Below are positions 26,203-34,824 of a DNA stretch of 64,000 nt, piece after piece. This stretch comes from an uncultured Clostridia bacterium (GTDB lineage: Bacteria; Bacillota; Clostridia; Oscillospirales; Ruminococcaceae). Within the stretch, counting starts at the first letter, position 1; the number at the start of each line of letters is the position of its first letter. The notes below the pieces were generated by a model that ran no database searches, was not told the DNA's origin, and saw only the letters and a list, made by a program, of their open reading frames with translations. The position numbers and the translations under genes were made by a program. The stretch covers positions 1 to 64,000 of the forward strand of contig CANRLW010000003.1 in NCBI GenBank assembly GCA_947631575.1, written 5' to 3'.

Positions 26203-28116
26203 GTGATAATAACGCCGATTTCACCGGAATTTCAGAATTACTTGGACGAGCTTTGCCAAAACAACGATATCTCTTCTGTTGCGACAGAACACGGTATCAG
26301 CGTAAAGCGTTCGGGAAACAATTATATGTGCTGCTGTCCGTTTCACACGGAGAAAACTCCCTCCTGTCAGCTTTATCTTGAGGACAATCATTTTCACTGT
26401 TTCGGCTGCGGCGCACATGGAAACGTCATAAAGTTCCTTATGCAGGTCGAAAATATCGACTTTATGAACGCAGTAGAAATATTGTCCGACCGTGTCGGAA
26501 TGACTATTCCCAAAAGAAACGGAAAAAGCAGCGGATATAAAAAACGTCCCGCCTACAGCCACAGCAGCCCGGCAAAAACAACGATCGCATCACCGCCCGA
26601 GCCGCCGTCCGAATACGAGCAAGCGCCGGATATTCCCGAAAATGCTCCTCCCGACAGGGACGAGGAATATTATTCATATGGCGGCGGGTATTCAAAAAAA
26701 GAACGCATATACGAAATGAACAAGGCCGCGGGAAAGTTTTTCCACGAACAGCTTTTCTCTACCGAGGGAAAAGAGGGTCTTGATTATTTTAAGGAGCGCG
26801 GGCTGAAGTATGAAACAATAAAACGTTTCGGGCTTGGGTTTGCCGCGGACGATTATCACAAGCTCCACTATTATATGAAAAGCCTCGGATATACCGACGC
26901 GGAGCTTAAAGAGGCGGCGCTTATAACAACGCGCGACGGGAAAAAATATTATGACAAATTCCGAAACCGCGTTATGTTTCCGGTATTTGACGAGCGGGGA
27001 AGGGTCATTGCTTTCGGCGGAAGAATAATTTCCGGCAATACCAAAGCTCCGAAATACTTAAACTCCGACGAAACGCCCGTATTTCAGAAACGGAAAACGC
27101 TGTTCGCGCTTAATTATGCGAAGAAGTCTAAAGCGGATCATTTCATAATCTGCGAGGGGTATATGGACGTTATCGCCATGCACCAGGCAGGCTTTGACAG
27201 CGCCGTAGCATCGCTTGGAACAGCGGTCACCTCCGAACAGGCGGAGCTCCTTTCAAAACGCGGAAAGAAAAAAGCCGTCCTTTCATACGACTCGGACAGC
27301 GCGGGTCGGAAGGCGACTTCGAGAGCCATAGATCTGTTTATGCAGACGGCGTTTGAAAAAGTTACGGTGCTGAAAATATCGGGCGCGAAAGATCCCGATG
27401 AGTTTATAAAAAAATACGGTGGCGAGGCATTTTCCTCGCTTATAGACAATTCTATAGGCGCTGTGGTGTTTGAAATGGAAAGGCTGTCGGAGGGGCTTAA
27501 AATGAACGACCCCGACGACAAAAACGTCTTTATCAGGCGAGCGGTCCGGTTTATGGCGGACATACACGATACCGCGTTCAGAGAATTGTGCGCGGAAAAG
27601 GCGGCTATGCTCGGAGACGTTTCCAAAAAGACAGTGCTCGACGGAATAAACGAGCTTATCCAAAGAAAAGCTCCGTATCAGAAAAAAGTGCAGAATGACA
27701 ATCCCGAAAGCCGCGCCGAAGAAGAAATGTACGACAGCGGTCTTAAAGGCGAGGAAAACGCCGAAACGGCGGTGTTGTCCTATCTGTTTCATAATCCCGA
27801 CGAGATAACAAATGTTGAAGAACAACTTTCGGACGGGCTGCTGACGGATTTCGGAAACGGCGCATTTAAAACGCTTGTTGAAAAAATCCGGACAAGCAGC
27901 GGAGAATGTGAAATTTCATGGCTTTTAGAAAAATTCCCTGAAGAAAAGGGAAGAATAAACGATATCCAAAACGATACGATATATGCCTTCAGCGAAGAAT
28001 GTTTTTTAGAGGCTGCGGAAAAAATATCGGATATAAAACGTAAAAGGACAAGCGTCCGTAATTTTGCGGAGCTTGCAAACTATATAAAATACAAGCAGGA
28101 AGAAGGAGGAGATTGA
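26203..28116 (+). CDS. dnaG: DNA primase
   Basis: A primase of about 635 residues: N-terminal CHC2 zinc finger [11 protein letters not shown]...[12 protein letters not shown], catalytic core with the RNAP-like basic block [28 protein letters not shown] motifs [16 protein letters not shown] and [11 protein letters not shown], and a C-terminal helicase-binding region after about residue 470. A proline-rich insert ([22 protein letters not shown]) separates zinc and core domains. The track start GTG 26203 overlaps the AGGGGAG ribosome site; a non-standard ATA/ATT codon just downstream could be the real start. It overlaps the rpoD region downstream, forming the usual dnaG-rpoD unit. Confidence 0.96.
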   Translation: MIITPISPEFQNYLDELCQNNDISSVATEHGISVKRSGNNYMCCCPFHTEKTPSCQLYLEDNHFHCFGCGAHGNVIKFLMQVENIDFMNAVEILSDRVGMTIPKRNGKSSGYKKRPAYSHSSPAKTTIASPPEPPSEYEQAPDIPENAPPDRDEEYYSYGGGYSKKERIYEMNKAAGKFFHEQLFSTEGKEGLDYFKERGLKYETIKRFGLGFAADDYHKLHYYMKSLGYTDAELKEAALITTRDGKKYYDKFRNRVMFPVFDERGRVIAFGGRIISGNTKAPKYLNSDETPVFQKRKTLFALNYAKKSKADHFIICEGYMDVIAMHQAGFDSAVASLGTAVTSEQAELLSKRGKKKAVLSYDSDSAGRKATSRAIDLFMQTAFEKVTVLKISGAKDPDEFIKKYGGEAFSSLIDNSIGAVVFEMERLSEGLKMNDPDDKNVFIRRAVRFMADIHDTAFRELCAEKAAMLGDVSKKTVLDGINELIQRKAPYQKKVQNDNPESRAEEEMYDSGLKGEENAETAVLSYLFHNPDEITNVEEQLSDGLLTDFGNGAFKTLVEKIRTSSGECEISWLLEKFPEEKGRINDIQNDTIYAFSEECFLEAAEKISDIKRKRTSVRNFAELANYIKYKQEEGGD

Positions 28117-28118
28117 CA

Positions 28119-29210
28119 ATGACAGTCAATTCAAGAGGAGATAACCTGCTCGAAGAGCTTTTCAGGCAGGGAAAGAAAAAAGGATTTCTAACGGCGAGGG
28201 AGATAACGGACGCGCTCGAAGAACTAAGTTTCGACGCAAACCAAATAAACCGCGTCTTTGATAAAATCGCGGCTATGGATATAAAGATAGTCGATAACTT
28301 TGAGGCGGACGCGGATTTTGACATTGAAAACCTGTTTGACTACAGCGACAGGGATTATGACAATCCCGACGCGGACGTTGTGACCGCAGACGATTCCGTA
28401 AAGCAGTATCTGAAAGAAATAGGCAGGATTCCGCTTTTGTCTACGGAAGAAGAAATAGAGCTTGCCGCGAGAATGGCGGCAGGCGACGAGACCGCTAAAA
28501 CAAGACTTCAGGAGGCTAACCTGCGTCTTGTTGTAAGTATTGCCAAAAAGTATGTAAGACGCGGTATGCAGTTTCTCGACCTCATTCAGGAAGGTAACGT
28601 AGGACTTTTAAAGGCAGTAGAAAAGTTCGATTATACAAAGGGCTTTAAGTTCTCCACCTATGCGACATGGTGGATAAGACAGGCAATAACGCGAGCTATC
28701 GCCGACCAGGCGAGGACCATTCGCATACCCGTTCACATGGTAGAAACCATTTCACGAGTAAAGAAAGCCGAAACTTTCCTGCTCCATGAAAACGGAAGTG
28801 AACCCACCGAGGACGAGATAGCGGAGTATCTCGGAATGTCCACCGAAAAGGTGCGCGAGATAATCCGCCTTGCACAAGACCCCGTGTCGCTTGAAACTCC
28901 TATAGGAGAAGAAGAGGACAGCCACCTTGGCGATTTCATTCCCGACGAGGACGCTCCCGCGCCTGCCGACGAGGCATGTAACAGCATGTTAAAGCAAATG
29001 TTAAGCGATGTTCTGGACACGCTTTCCGAAAGGGAAAAGCGCGTTATAATCATGCGCTTTGGTCTTATCGACGGCAGAGCAAGAACTCTCGAAGAAGTCG
29101 GTCAGGAATTTCAGGTAACGCGCGAGCGTATCAGACAGATCGAAACAAAGGCTCTTAGAAAACTGCGCCACCCGACCAGAAGTAGAAAACTGAGAGATTT
29201 TCTCGAATAA
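28119..29210 (+). CDS. rpoD: Primary sigma factor RpoD/SigA, copy 1
   Basis: 363 residues of a group 1 sigma-70: short region 1.1 (1-70), region 1.2 [21 protein letters not shown], region 2 [27 protein letters not shown] and [12 protein letters not shown] (-10 recognition), region 3 with [17 protein letters not shown] and region 4.2 [17 protein letters not shown] (-35 recognition). ATG 28119 has GGAGGAG nine bases upstream; the track start TTG 28113 lies before the dnaG stop. It is translated directly after dnaG. The many TTGNNN-N17-TATAAT promoters in this window are its expected targets. Confidence 0.95.
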   Translation: MTVNSRGDNLLEELFRQGKKKGFLTAREITDALEELSFDANQINRVFDKIAAMDIKIVDNFEADADFDIENLFDYSDRDYDNPDADVVTADDSVKQYLKEIGRIPLLSTEEEIELAARMAAGDETAKTRLQEANLRLVVSIAKKYVRRGMQFLDLIQEGNVGLLKAVEKFDYTKGFKFSTYATWWIRQAITRAIADQARTIRIPVHMVETISRVKKAETFLLHENGSEPTEDEIAEYLGMSTEKVREIIRLAQDPVSLETPIGEEEDSHLGDFIPDEDAPAPADEACNSMLKQMLSDVLDTLSEREKRVIIMRFGLIDGRARTLEEVGQEFQVTRERIRQIETKALRKLRHPTRSRKLRDFLE

Positions 29211-29546
29211 ATTCCTCTTACATAAGGAGCATTTGCGGCGTATTTCCGGTTTTGAATATCTGAAAATTTATAGTATGTGCAATTTTTTGCGGGGGCAGCA
29301 GCAAAGCTTTACAAAAAGCGTCGATTGTCGGGCATAATAAAGCCAGCCAGCCGCCCGTTATAAGCACAATTGAGCAAAATTAAGCGCGATAATGACAATA
29401 AAGGAAATATACCGGGAGTTTTAGACTTAATCAAAAATGAAATTTCGGGCTTTACGGACAGCCTGAATTTCTGAAACGTGCGTGCGCATATAGTAGATGT
29501 GCATAAGGACTGTGCACATTGCGCATTAGCCGAAAGGATATAATGA
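29211..29546 (+). other. Non-coding gap between the two rpoD genes
   Basis: 336 bases without a credible ORF on either strand. It contains ATTTATAGTATG...TTTTTTGCGGGGG (29266-29296), a motif seen again before the MORN gene, and an inverted repeat ATGTGCA / TGCACAT (29497-29519) just before the second rpoD, which may be an operator. No consensus promoter was found by eye. Confidence 0.4.
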
Positions 29547-30602
29547 ATGAACAATACGGATAGAATTTTAAACGAGCTGTTGGAAAAAGGAAAGCAGACG
29601 GGAACGATAAGTGCAAAGGAGCTGTATATTCTCGCAGATGAAACGGACCTTGACATAGACAAGCTTAGCGATTATCTTGAAAAGAACAATATAAAGCTTA
29701 TAGACGACTATGCCGTTGAGGACGATTTGGAAAATGACATAAAAAGTTGTGAGGAGAGCGACCCGAACGCATCGGGATTTGACGACCCCGTCAGGATACA
29801 TCTTCGCGAGATAGGCAGGATACCGCTCCTGACGCCGGAAGAAGAAACGGAGCTTGCGGAGCAGATAGCCGAGGGAAACGCCGAGGCACGCGACAAGTTG
29901 ATAGTTGCGAACATGAGGCTTGTGGTCAGTATAGCCAAGCATTATGTCGGACGCGGAATGCCGCTGCTCGATCTTATACAAGAGGGCTACAGCGGACTTA
30001 TAAAGGCTGTGGAGAGATTTGACCATACAAAGGGCTATAAGTTCTCGACATATGCCACATGGTGGATAAGGCAGGCTATAACGAGAGCAATTGCAGACCA
30101 GGCGAGAACGATACGTATTCCCGTGCATATGGTCGAAACGATATCCCGCGTAAAGAAAGCGCAGAACAGCCTGCTCCACAGAAACGGCAGAGAGCCTACG
30201 ACAAATGAAATTGCAGAAGAACTCGGAATGACTCCCGAAAAGGTGAGAGAGGTGCTTAGAATTTCACAGGAGCCCGTGTCGCTTGAGGCTCCTGTAGGAG
30301 AAGAAGAGGATAGTTTCCTTGGCGATTTTATTCCCGATGAAGATGCGCCGACGCCTGTCGATACGGCGATGAAGTCGGCATTCAAGGATGAGCTGAATAA
30401 GGCATTGAACACGCTCCCCGAACGCGAAAGAGAAGTTCTGAAATTCCGCTATGGAGTGGGGTATGATCGTTCGCATACTCTTGAAGAAGTCGGACGTCAG
30501 TTCAAGGTCACGCGGGAAAGGATACGCCAGATAGAGGCAAAGGCATTGAGAAAGCTCCGCACGCAGGGAAAGAGCAAAGGATTAAAGGTGTTTTTGGACT
30601 AA
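29547..30602 (+). CDS. Second full-length RpoD-type sigma factor
   Basis: 351 residues, clearly paralogous to the gene before it and complete from region 1.1 to 4.2: [94 protein letters not shown]. The -10 and -35 recognition helices are almost the same as in copy 1, so it should read similar promoters. It differs mainly in region 1.1 ([19 protein letters not shown]...), in an acidic insert, and in region 4.1 ([21 protein letters not shown]). AAAGGA lies eight bases before ATG 29547. A tandem pair of primary sigma factors is unusual and suggests specialised or growth-phase use. Confidence 0.9.
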   Translation: MNNTDRILNELLEKGKQTGTISAKELYILADETDLDIDKLSDYLEKNNIKLIDDYAVEDDLENDIKSCEESDPNASGFDDPVRIHLREIGRIPLLTPEEETELAEQIAEGNAEARDKLIVANMRLVVSIAKHYVGRGMPLLDLIQEGYSGLIKAVERFDHTKGYKFSTYATWWIRQAITRAIADQARTIRIPVHMVETISRVKKAQNSLLHRNGREPTTNEIAEELGMTPEKVREVLRISQEPVSLEAPVGEEEDSFLGDFIPDEDAPTPVDTAMKSAFKDELNKALNTLPEREREVLKFRYGVGYDRSHTLEEVGRQFKVTRERIRQIEAKALRKLRTQGKSKGLKVFLD

Positions 30603-30604
30603 AG

Positions 30605-31075
30605 GTAAGAGACTGTTTAGAGCGGCGAACAACGTTTGATTTCCAACCCACAAAACAGGCGTTGGCACGAAAGTTTTTTGAAAAGGGAGTCCAGAGGGGA
30701 AAAATTTTTTTCAAAAAATTTTTCCCCTCTGGTCGCGGCGTAAGCCGCGAAACTGCGCTAGCTAAAGCGCATCAGATTAAATGCCTGCGGCATTGAATCT
30801 GGGGTGTGGGGAAAACAAGAGTTTTCCCCACATTGAGATTTTCAAAATTGTATTTTGAAAATCTCAATCCAACAAAGTTGTTTAGAGCGGCAAACAACCT
30901 CAAAAGTGAAACCACCTCAGAGCGGGAAAGCAAGAGCGTTAAACTTAAAAAAGTGATAAGCTAACGAAACTTGCTGCGGTTGCTGCGTTTAAATTAAAGC
31001 AACAGAATAACAAGCAAACAAATTTTCCGTTTCTCTATACACTTGCATATTGTGTACTTTACACTGTCAACACGC
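30605..31075 (-). repeat. Composite intergenic repeat, copy 5 (A module, reversed, with partial linker)
   Basis: Read on the minus strand it follows copy 3. On the plus strand: CCAGAGGGGAAAAAT / ATTTTTCCCCTCTGG stem, TCGCGGCGTAAGCCGCGA stem, an extra hairpin CAGATTAAATGCC...GGCATTGAATCTG, TGGGGAAAACAAGAGTTTTC stem, GAGATTTTCAAAAT / ATTTTGAAAATCTC stem, GAGCGGGAAAGC, AAAAAGTGATAAG and finally CACTGTCAAC. No gene is seen in 30603-31139. Confidence 0.85.
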
Positions 31076-31139
31076 AGTTTATTGGGATATTTATCCATAA
31101 ATGCCTATAAATTCTTTTTAAATTTATAAATATTGACTA

Positions 31140-31168
31140 TTGAAAATCTCGTCAATATGTGTTATACT
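31140..31168 (+). promoter_or_regulatory. Promoter of SCP2/H1-like gene
   Basis: TTGAAA, 17 bases, TATACT. The leader that follows has three to four copies of TTGGTTAG (31209-31245). Confidence 0.75.
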
Positions 31169-31284
31169 AACGTTTGAAGATACGAAAGTTTGTATTTTGT
31201 ACAGCGCTAATTGGTTAGTAAGTTAATTGGTTAGTTGGTTAGTCGGTTATTTGGGTGGGACCCAAAATTACAGGAGGAAAAATA

Positions 31285-31863
31285 ATGAATAATGTAGAAC
31301 TTGCAAAGAAGATAGAAGGCTATTTAAAGTCTTCCGCATCAAAGGCAAAGAAGTTTGAGGATCTGGTCGCTGTGACTGTTTCCTTGATTTCCGAAAACAA
31401 TGAGGATCTTTATGTTGAGGTAAAGGACGGAAAGATAAGCGTTGCTCCTTATTCTTACAATGATTACGGCTGTGCTGTTGAGGCATCGGCTGAGAGCATC
31501 GACAAGATCTTCTCAGGAGCTGTTTCTTTTGACAAGGCGCTTTCCGATGGCCTCGTAAGAGTATGCGGCGGCGACGTTGCTAAGTTTAAGGCACTCGAAG
31601 TCCTTGTTCCCGCAAAGAAAGCTCCCGCAAAGAAGACAACTGCAAAGGCTGAAACAGCTAAGAAGACAACAACAAAGGCTGCAAAGGCTCCCGCAAAGAA
31701 GGCTGCTCCCGCGAAGGCTGAAACTAAGGCTGAAACAAAGACCGAGGCAAAAGCTGAAGTAAAGGCTGAGGCTGTTAAGGCTGAAACAGTAAAGGCAGAC
31801 GCTCCCGTTGAGAAGGCTGCTGAAAAAGCTCCCGCAAAAAGATGCTGCAAGAAAAAGCAGTAA
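31285..31863 (+). CDS. SCP2-like domain fused to histone H1-like Lys/Ala/Pro tail
   Basis: 192 residues from ATG 31285 (AGGAGG five to ten bases upstream; the track start GTG 31255 has none). Residues 1-105 look like a sterol-carrier-protein-2 fold: DLYVEVKDGKISVAPYSYNDYGCAVEAS...IFSGAVSFDKALSDGLVRVCGGDVAKFKAL follows the family pattern of strand-turn-strand, GxxS.., G.l.v.Gd. The rest is a low-complexity tail of PAKK, TTAK and AET/KAE units, basic at first, then mixed-charge, ending CCKKKQ. Such tails resemble histone H1 and bacterial HU-like extensions that bind DNA or polyanions. The combination suggests a nucleoid- or polyphosphate-associated protein, but no function is known. Monocistronic, likely well expressed. 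Confidence 0.65.
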   Translation: MNNVELAKKIEGYLKSSASKAKKFEDLVAVTVSLISENNEDLYVEVKDGKISVAPYSYNDYGCAVEASAESIDKIFSGAVSFDKALSDGLVRVCGGDVAKFKALEVLVPAKKAPAKKTTAKAETAKKTTTKAAKAPAKKAAPAKAETKAETKTEAKAEVKAEAVKAETVKADAPVEKAAEKAPAKRCCKKKQ

Positions 31864-31898
31864 TTAAGCAATAAGTATTCAATTACAAAAAGACGTAT

Positions 31899-31922
31899 GC
31901 TCCCGTGACAAAAAGCGGGAGC
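31899..31922 (+). terminator. Stem-loop after SCP2/H1-like gene
   Basis: GCTCCCG / CGGGAGC around a ten-base A-rich loop, 36 bases after the stop. Only a weak T-run follows, so termination is plausible but not certain. Confidence 0.6.
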
Positions 31923-32053
31923 TTACAAATAGTTAAAAGGATTTTCGGCAAGGGTCGCGGTCGCGATAAATTACGGCATAAAAACGTTCAGCATTGTTTA
32001 ATAATTTCATTTTAAATTTCAGCAAAAAAGTAAGTTCAAAGGAAGTTGATCTT

Positions 32054-33091
32054 ATGAAAAAACAAATTGCTGTGGTCGCAATTTTGGCGGTCGTTTTGTG
32101 CGGGTGTTCGGACGAAAATAACAGCTCGGAGATAAGTGTACCCGAAAGCATTTCTTCTTCCGATAGTTCGGAAAATTTGATAAGTTCCAGTAGTTCTTTC
32201 AGCACGGAAGACAGTGAGATATCTCCCGAAAGCTCACAAAGCGAGTCTTTGGGCGGAGGTCTTGATGAAGAAGATATTTATTACGCGCTGACTGCGGATG
32301 AAAAAAATTTTGTCGAAAAGTCACTTTTTGTCGGCGATAGTATATGCAAAGGCTGGATGACATACAACGTATTCCCGACCGAAAGTGTTTTTGCGACGGG
32401 AAGTGTCGGGACGCGTAACATCTTTGACGCCGATTTTTTATGCTACGGAAAGAACATGAAATTTGTTGATGTCTTTGAGGAAAAAAATCCCACGAATGTT
32501 TTCTTTTCAATGGGAATAAACGACGTCAACATGATAAGCTCGAAGAAATTCTGTGAAAATTATTCAAAGCTTATAGATTTTGTTCTTAACAACACACAGT
32601 CAGAGGTCTTTGTTTGTGCGATTACGCCTATCTGTAGCGACTTTACTCCGGATGGCAGGATCGAAGAATTCAACTCGGCAGCAAAAAAGTATATTGAAGA
32701 GAAATACAGTGAGCGCGTTCATTTTATTGATTACACCGAGCCGCTTAAAGATAAAGACGGAAAGTTGAAGTCATATTTTTCGGGCGGTGACGGGATCCAT
32801 CTTGCACCCGCGGCGTATTATGCGTCGATCCACGAGCTTTACGCACTTCTTTCTTCGTCGGATTATTTTGACCCCGACTTTACAGTACCGGCGCGTCCTG
32901 AGCAGAGCGAGCCCGAACAAAGCGAACCTGAACAGAGTGAGCCGGAACAAAGTGAACCTGAACAGAGTGAGCCGGAACAAAGTGAACCTGAACAGAGTGA
33001 GCCGGAACAAAGTGAACTTGAACAGACTGAATCTGAACAAAGCGAATCTGAACAGAGCGATCCGACGGAAAGCGCTGAACAGGAATTATGA
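32054..33091 (+). CDS. SGNH/GDSL hydrolase lipoprotein with C-terminal EQSEP repeats
   Basis: 345 residues. Lipoprotein signal MKKQIAVVAILAVVLCGC with the lipobox LCGC, then a Ser/Glu-rich spacer of about 60 residues and an SGNH-fold domain: block I LFVGDSICKGW (catalytic Ser), block III FFSMGINDVN, and block V SGGDGIHLAPAAY (Asp/His). Family members de-acylate surface glycans or lipids outside the cell. The last 50 residues are tandem EQSEP units encoded by near-identical 30-bp repeats (32905-33060), probably a wall-spanning or elastic tail. The better start is ATG 32054 with AAAGGAAG upstream; the track start 31994 would bury the signal peptide. Confidence 0.8.
   Translation: MKKQIAVVAILAVVLCGCSDENNSSEISVPESISSSDSSENLISSSSSFSTEDSEISPESSQSESLGGGLDEEDIYYALTADEKNFVEKSLFVGDSICKGWMTYNVFPTESVFATGSVGTRNIFDADFLCYGKNMKFVDVFEEKNPTNVFFSMGINDVNMISSKKFCENYSKLIDFVLNNTQSEVFVCAITPICSDFTPDGRIEEFNSAAKKYIEEKYSERVHFIDYTEPLKDKDGKLKSYFSGGDGIHLAPAAYYASIHELYALLSSSDYFDPDFTVPARPEQSEPEQSEPEQSEPEQSEPEQSEPEQSEPEQSEPEQSELEQTESEQSESEQSDPTESAEQEL
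32905..33060 (+). repeat. Tandem repeat encoding (EQSEP)n
   Basis: Ten or more 15-bp units paired into 30-bp repeats (CCTGAACAGAGTGAGCCGGA type), the central ones almost identical, degenerate at the 3' end where E-S-E-Q replaces S-E-P-E-Q. Copy number is likely to vary between strains. Confidence 0.9.
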
Positions 33092-33092
33092 A

Positions 33093-33110
33093 AAGGGCAA
33101 AGGCGCCCTT
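33093..33110 (+). terminator. Short hairpin between lipoprotein gene and tRNA
   Basis: AAGGGC / GCCCTT with a six-base loop, two bases after the lipoprotein stop and followed by TTAATAT. It may end the mRNA or mark processing before the tRNA. Confidence 0.5.
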
Positions 33111-33115
33111 AATAT

Positions 33116-33189
33116 GCGGATATAGTTTATCGGTAAAACATTAGCTTCCCAAGCTGAGGTGGTGGGTTCGACTCCCATTATCCGCTCCA
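33116..33189 (+). tRNA. tRNA-Gly (anticodon CCC)
   Basis: 74 bases with encoded CCA. Acceptor stem GCGGATA / TATCCGC, D-arm GTTT...AAAC, anticodon stem TTAGC / GCTGA with loop TTCCCAA, T-arm GGTGGGTTCGACTCCC. The anticodon reads CCC for glycine codon GGG. The antisense ORF at 33086-33295, with its false MGVEPTTSAWEANVLP stretch, is an artefact of this tRNA. Confidence 0.95.
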
Positions 33190-33193
33190 CGCA

Positions 33194-33222
33194 TTGAAGC
33201 CCACCTTTACGGTGGGCTTCAA
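33194..33222 (+). terminator. tRNA-Gly terminator
   Basis: Perfect 12-bp stem TTGAAGCCCACC / GGTGGGCTTCAA with a five-base loop, five bases after the tRNA, with TTTTTACTT 20 bases later. Confidence 0.8.
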
Positions 33223-33334
33223 CGCTGCACATTTTTACTTTGAAATTCCCTAATGGAATTTCAATTTTGTTTCGCAAAACCGTAAAAATGCGCACTTCCC
33301 GAAAAGTGGTTTTAAATTCTAACTTGCAAAAATC

Positions 33335-33460
33335 TTTTTCGTAAAGGTTAAAAGTAAGAGGTCAGAGTTTTAGCTCTGACCTCTTATTTACTTTATACTT
33401 GAAATTCAGCAAAAACGTCTTAATTTAAATTCTTACCTCTTACTTCTTACATCTTACTTC
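33335..33460. repeat. Module C simple repeats
   Basis: AAGTAAGAGGTCAGAG followed by its complement CTCTGACCTCTTATTTACTT forms a long hairpin (33350-33392), then TCTTACCTCTTACTTCTTAC (33431 on). The same AGAGGTTAGAGG-type words flank several other repeats in this window. Rest of the 33223-33464 gap: no gene. Confidence 0.7.
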
Positions 33461-33464
33461 TGTA

Positions 33465-33493
33465 TTGACAACCCTCCGAAAAAATGTTACAAT
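33465..33493 (+). promoter_or_regulatory. Promoter of DUF4026/DUF2314 gene
   Basis: TTGACA, 17 bases, TACAAT, 40 bases before the ATG, immediately after the module C repeat. Confidence 0.85.
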
Positions 33494-33532
33494 AAAACCA
33501 CAGGTCATGGCTATAAAAAATAGGAGGTTATT

Positions 33533-34816
33533 ATGTTCGGAAAAAAGAAACAGCTTACGGAGCAGCCGCCGGGGTATTGGGAAGTATTGTCGTGCTTTAT
33601 GATCATTCCCGAAAATGAAAGCAAGCTCCCCGATATGGAGCAGACTGTTGCCGCGATAAATAACATCGACGGCTTTAAGGTCAATTTCACAAAGCAAAGT
33701 GAAACGACCAAAGCATTTCTGGTGAATTTTGATTGCGACGGCGGGGAATACGAGGCAGTTTTTGAGCCGGGAGAGTTTTCGCTCCCCGAAAGTTACCTTT
33801 ATACAATGCGCAATTTTACACCCGAAGAAACCGAAAAACTTAAAAACGCTCATTCGTCAATGAACTTCTCAATGCGCTTTACGAAAGATCCAAAAAAGTT
33901 TTATCATATCCAGCTTAAAATCGCTGCGGCGATAATTCCCGACCTTATCGGTCTTATTGATGAAAGCGAGGAAAGAGCGCTGCCGCCGAAATGGGTAAAG
34001 CTTGCGGCAAAGTCGAAGGTCGTTCCAGCCGCGCAGGACTTGTTTGCGATACAGGGCGTATCGGGCGCGGGAAATTCGGTTTGGCTGCATACTCACGGGC
34101 TGTGCAGGTTTGGACTTACTGAGATCGAAATTCTCGATTCAGACAGGGAGCATTGTAACGATCATTACAATCTCCTTAATGCTTACGGTTCGTATCTTCT
34201 CGATATGAACGAGGATTTCGATCCGCATAAGGACGTTGCATTTATCGGACTTCTGGAGGGGAATACGCCGATTGTGGCAATCTGCCGCTCGTGGACGGAG
34301 GCGCTTTCCGAGTATAAAAGGCTTGAGCTTGGCGGAGAAAAGGACAGGGAGAACGCTCATAACTCAAAAACAAGCCCGGTCTTTTTGTACAAGTCCGAGG
34401 ACGATATGAAGAAGGACGTTTTAAGCAAAGTGTCAATTTACAATGACAAGTACGCGAACAATCCCGTTTATTTTTTCAGTAATGAGGAGACCGAGCGAAT
34501 GAAAGCGCTTGCACAGGAACGTTTTGATTATGCAAGAAAAGCGTTTGAGGACAAGGAAAACAAGGTGCTTATAAAGATAGGTCTGCAAACGGACGGCGGG
34601 AAAGCGGGAGAAAAGGAGCATGTGTGGTTTGAGCTTGTGAGGGTCAATGGCGATAAGTTCACGGCAAAGCTCACGCATGAGGCTTATGATGTAAGCGGGA
34701 TACATACGGGCGACGAGCGGGAGTTTGGAGTTTCGGACATTACGGATTGGGTGATATTTACAAAGGAATTTCCTGTTTCGCCGAATGAAGTATACTTGCT
34801 AGAGGCTGTAGACTAG
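33533..34816 (+). CDS. DUF4026 / DUF2314 protein
   Basis: A 427-residue soluble protein. Residues 1-330 fit DUF4026 (PGYWEVLSCFMIIPE, GVSGAGNSVWLHTHGLCRFGLTEIEIL); the final 80 residues (EHVWFELVRVNGDKFTAKLTHEAYDVSGIHTGDEREFGVSDITDWVIF) fit DUF2314. Neither has a known reaction; DUF2314 proteins often occur in polymorphic-toxin or SUKH-like immunity contexts, and the WLHTHGLCRFG stretch has histidines that could bind metal. No toxin gene is next to it. AGGAGG precedes the ATG, and it has its own promoter. Confidence 0.75.
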   Translation: MFGKKKQLTEQPPGYWEVLSCFMIIPENESKLPDMEQTVAAINNIDGFKVNFTKQSETTKAFLVNFDCDGGEYEAVFEPGEFSLPESYLYTMRNFTPEETEKLKNAHSSMNFSMRFTKDPKKFYHIQLKIAAAIIPDLIGLIDESEERALPPKWVKLAAKSKVVPAAQDLFAIQGVSGAGNSVWLHTHGLCRFGLTEIEILDSDREHCNDHYNLLNAYGSYLLDMNEDFDPHKDVAFIGLLEGNTPIVAICRSWTEALSEYKRLELGGEKDRENAHNSKTSPVFLYKSEDDMKKDVLSKVSIYNDKYANNPVYFFSNEETERMKALAQERFDYARKAFEDKENKVLIKIGLQTDGGKAGEKEHVWFELVRVNGDKFTAKLTHEAYDVSGIHTGDEREFGVSDITDWVIFTKEFPVSPNEVYLLEAVD

Positions 34817-34824
34817 AAACTATT

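Noticed and set aside
32905-33060. Possible CRISPR-like array
   Set aside because: The repeats are contiguous 15/30-bp coding units for EQSEP without spacers, and no cas gene is present.
33086-33295. ORF on the minus strand with MGVEPTTSAWEANVLP
   Set aside because: It is the reverse complement of the tRNA-Gly gene; this translation is a well-known artefact of tRNA antisense.
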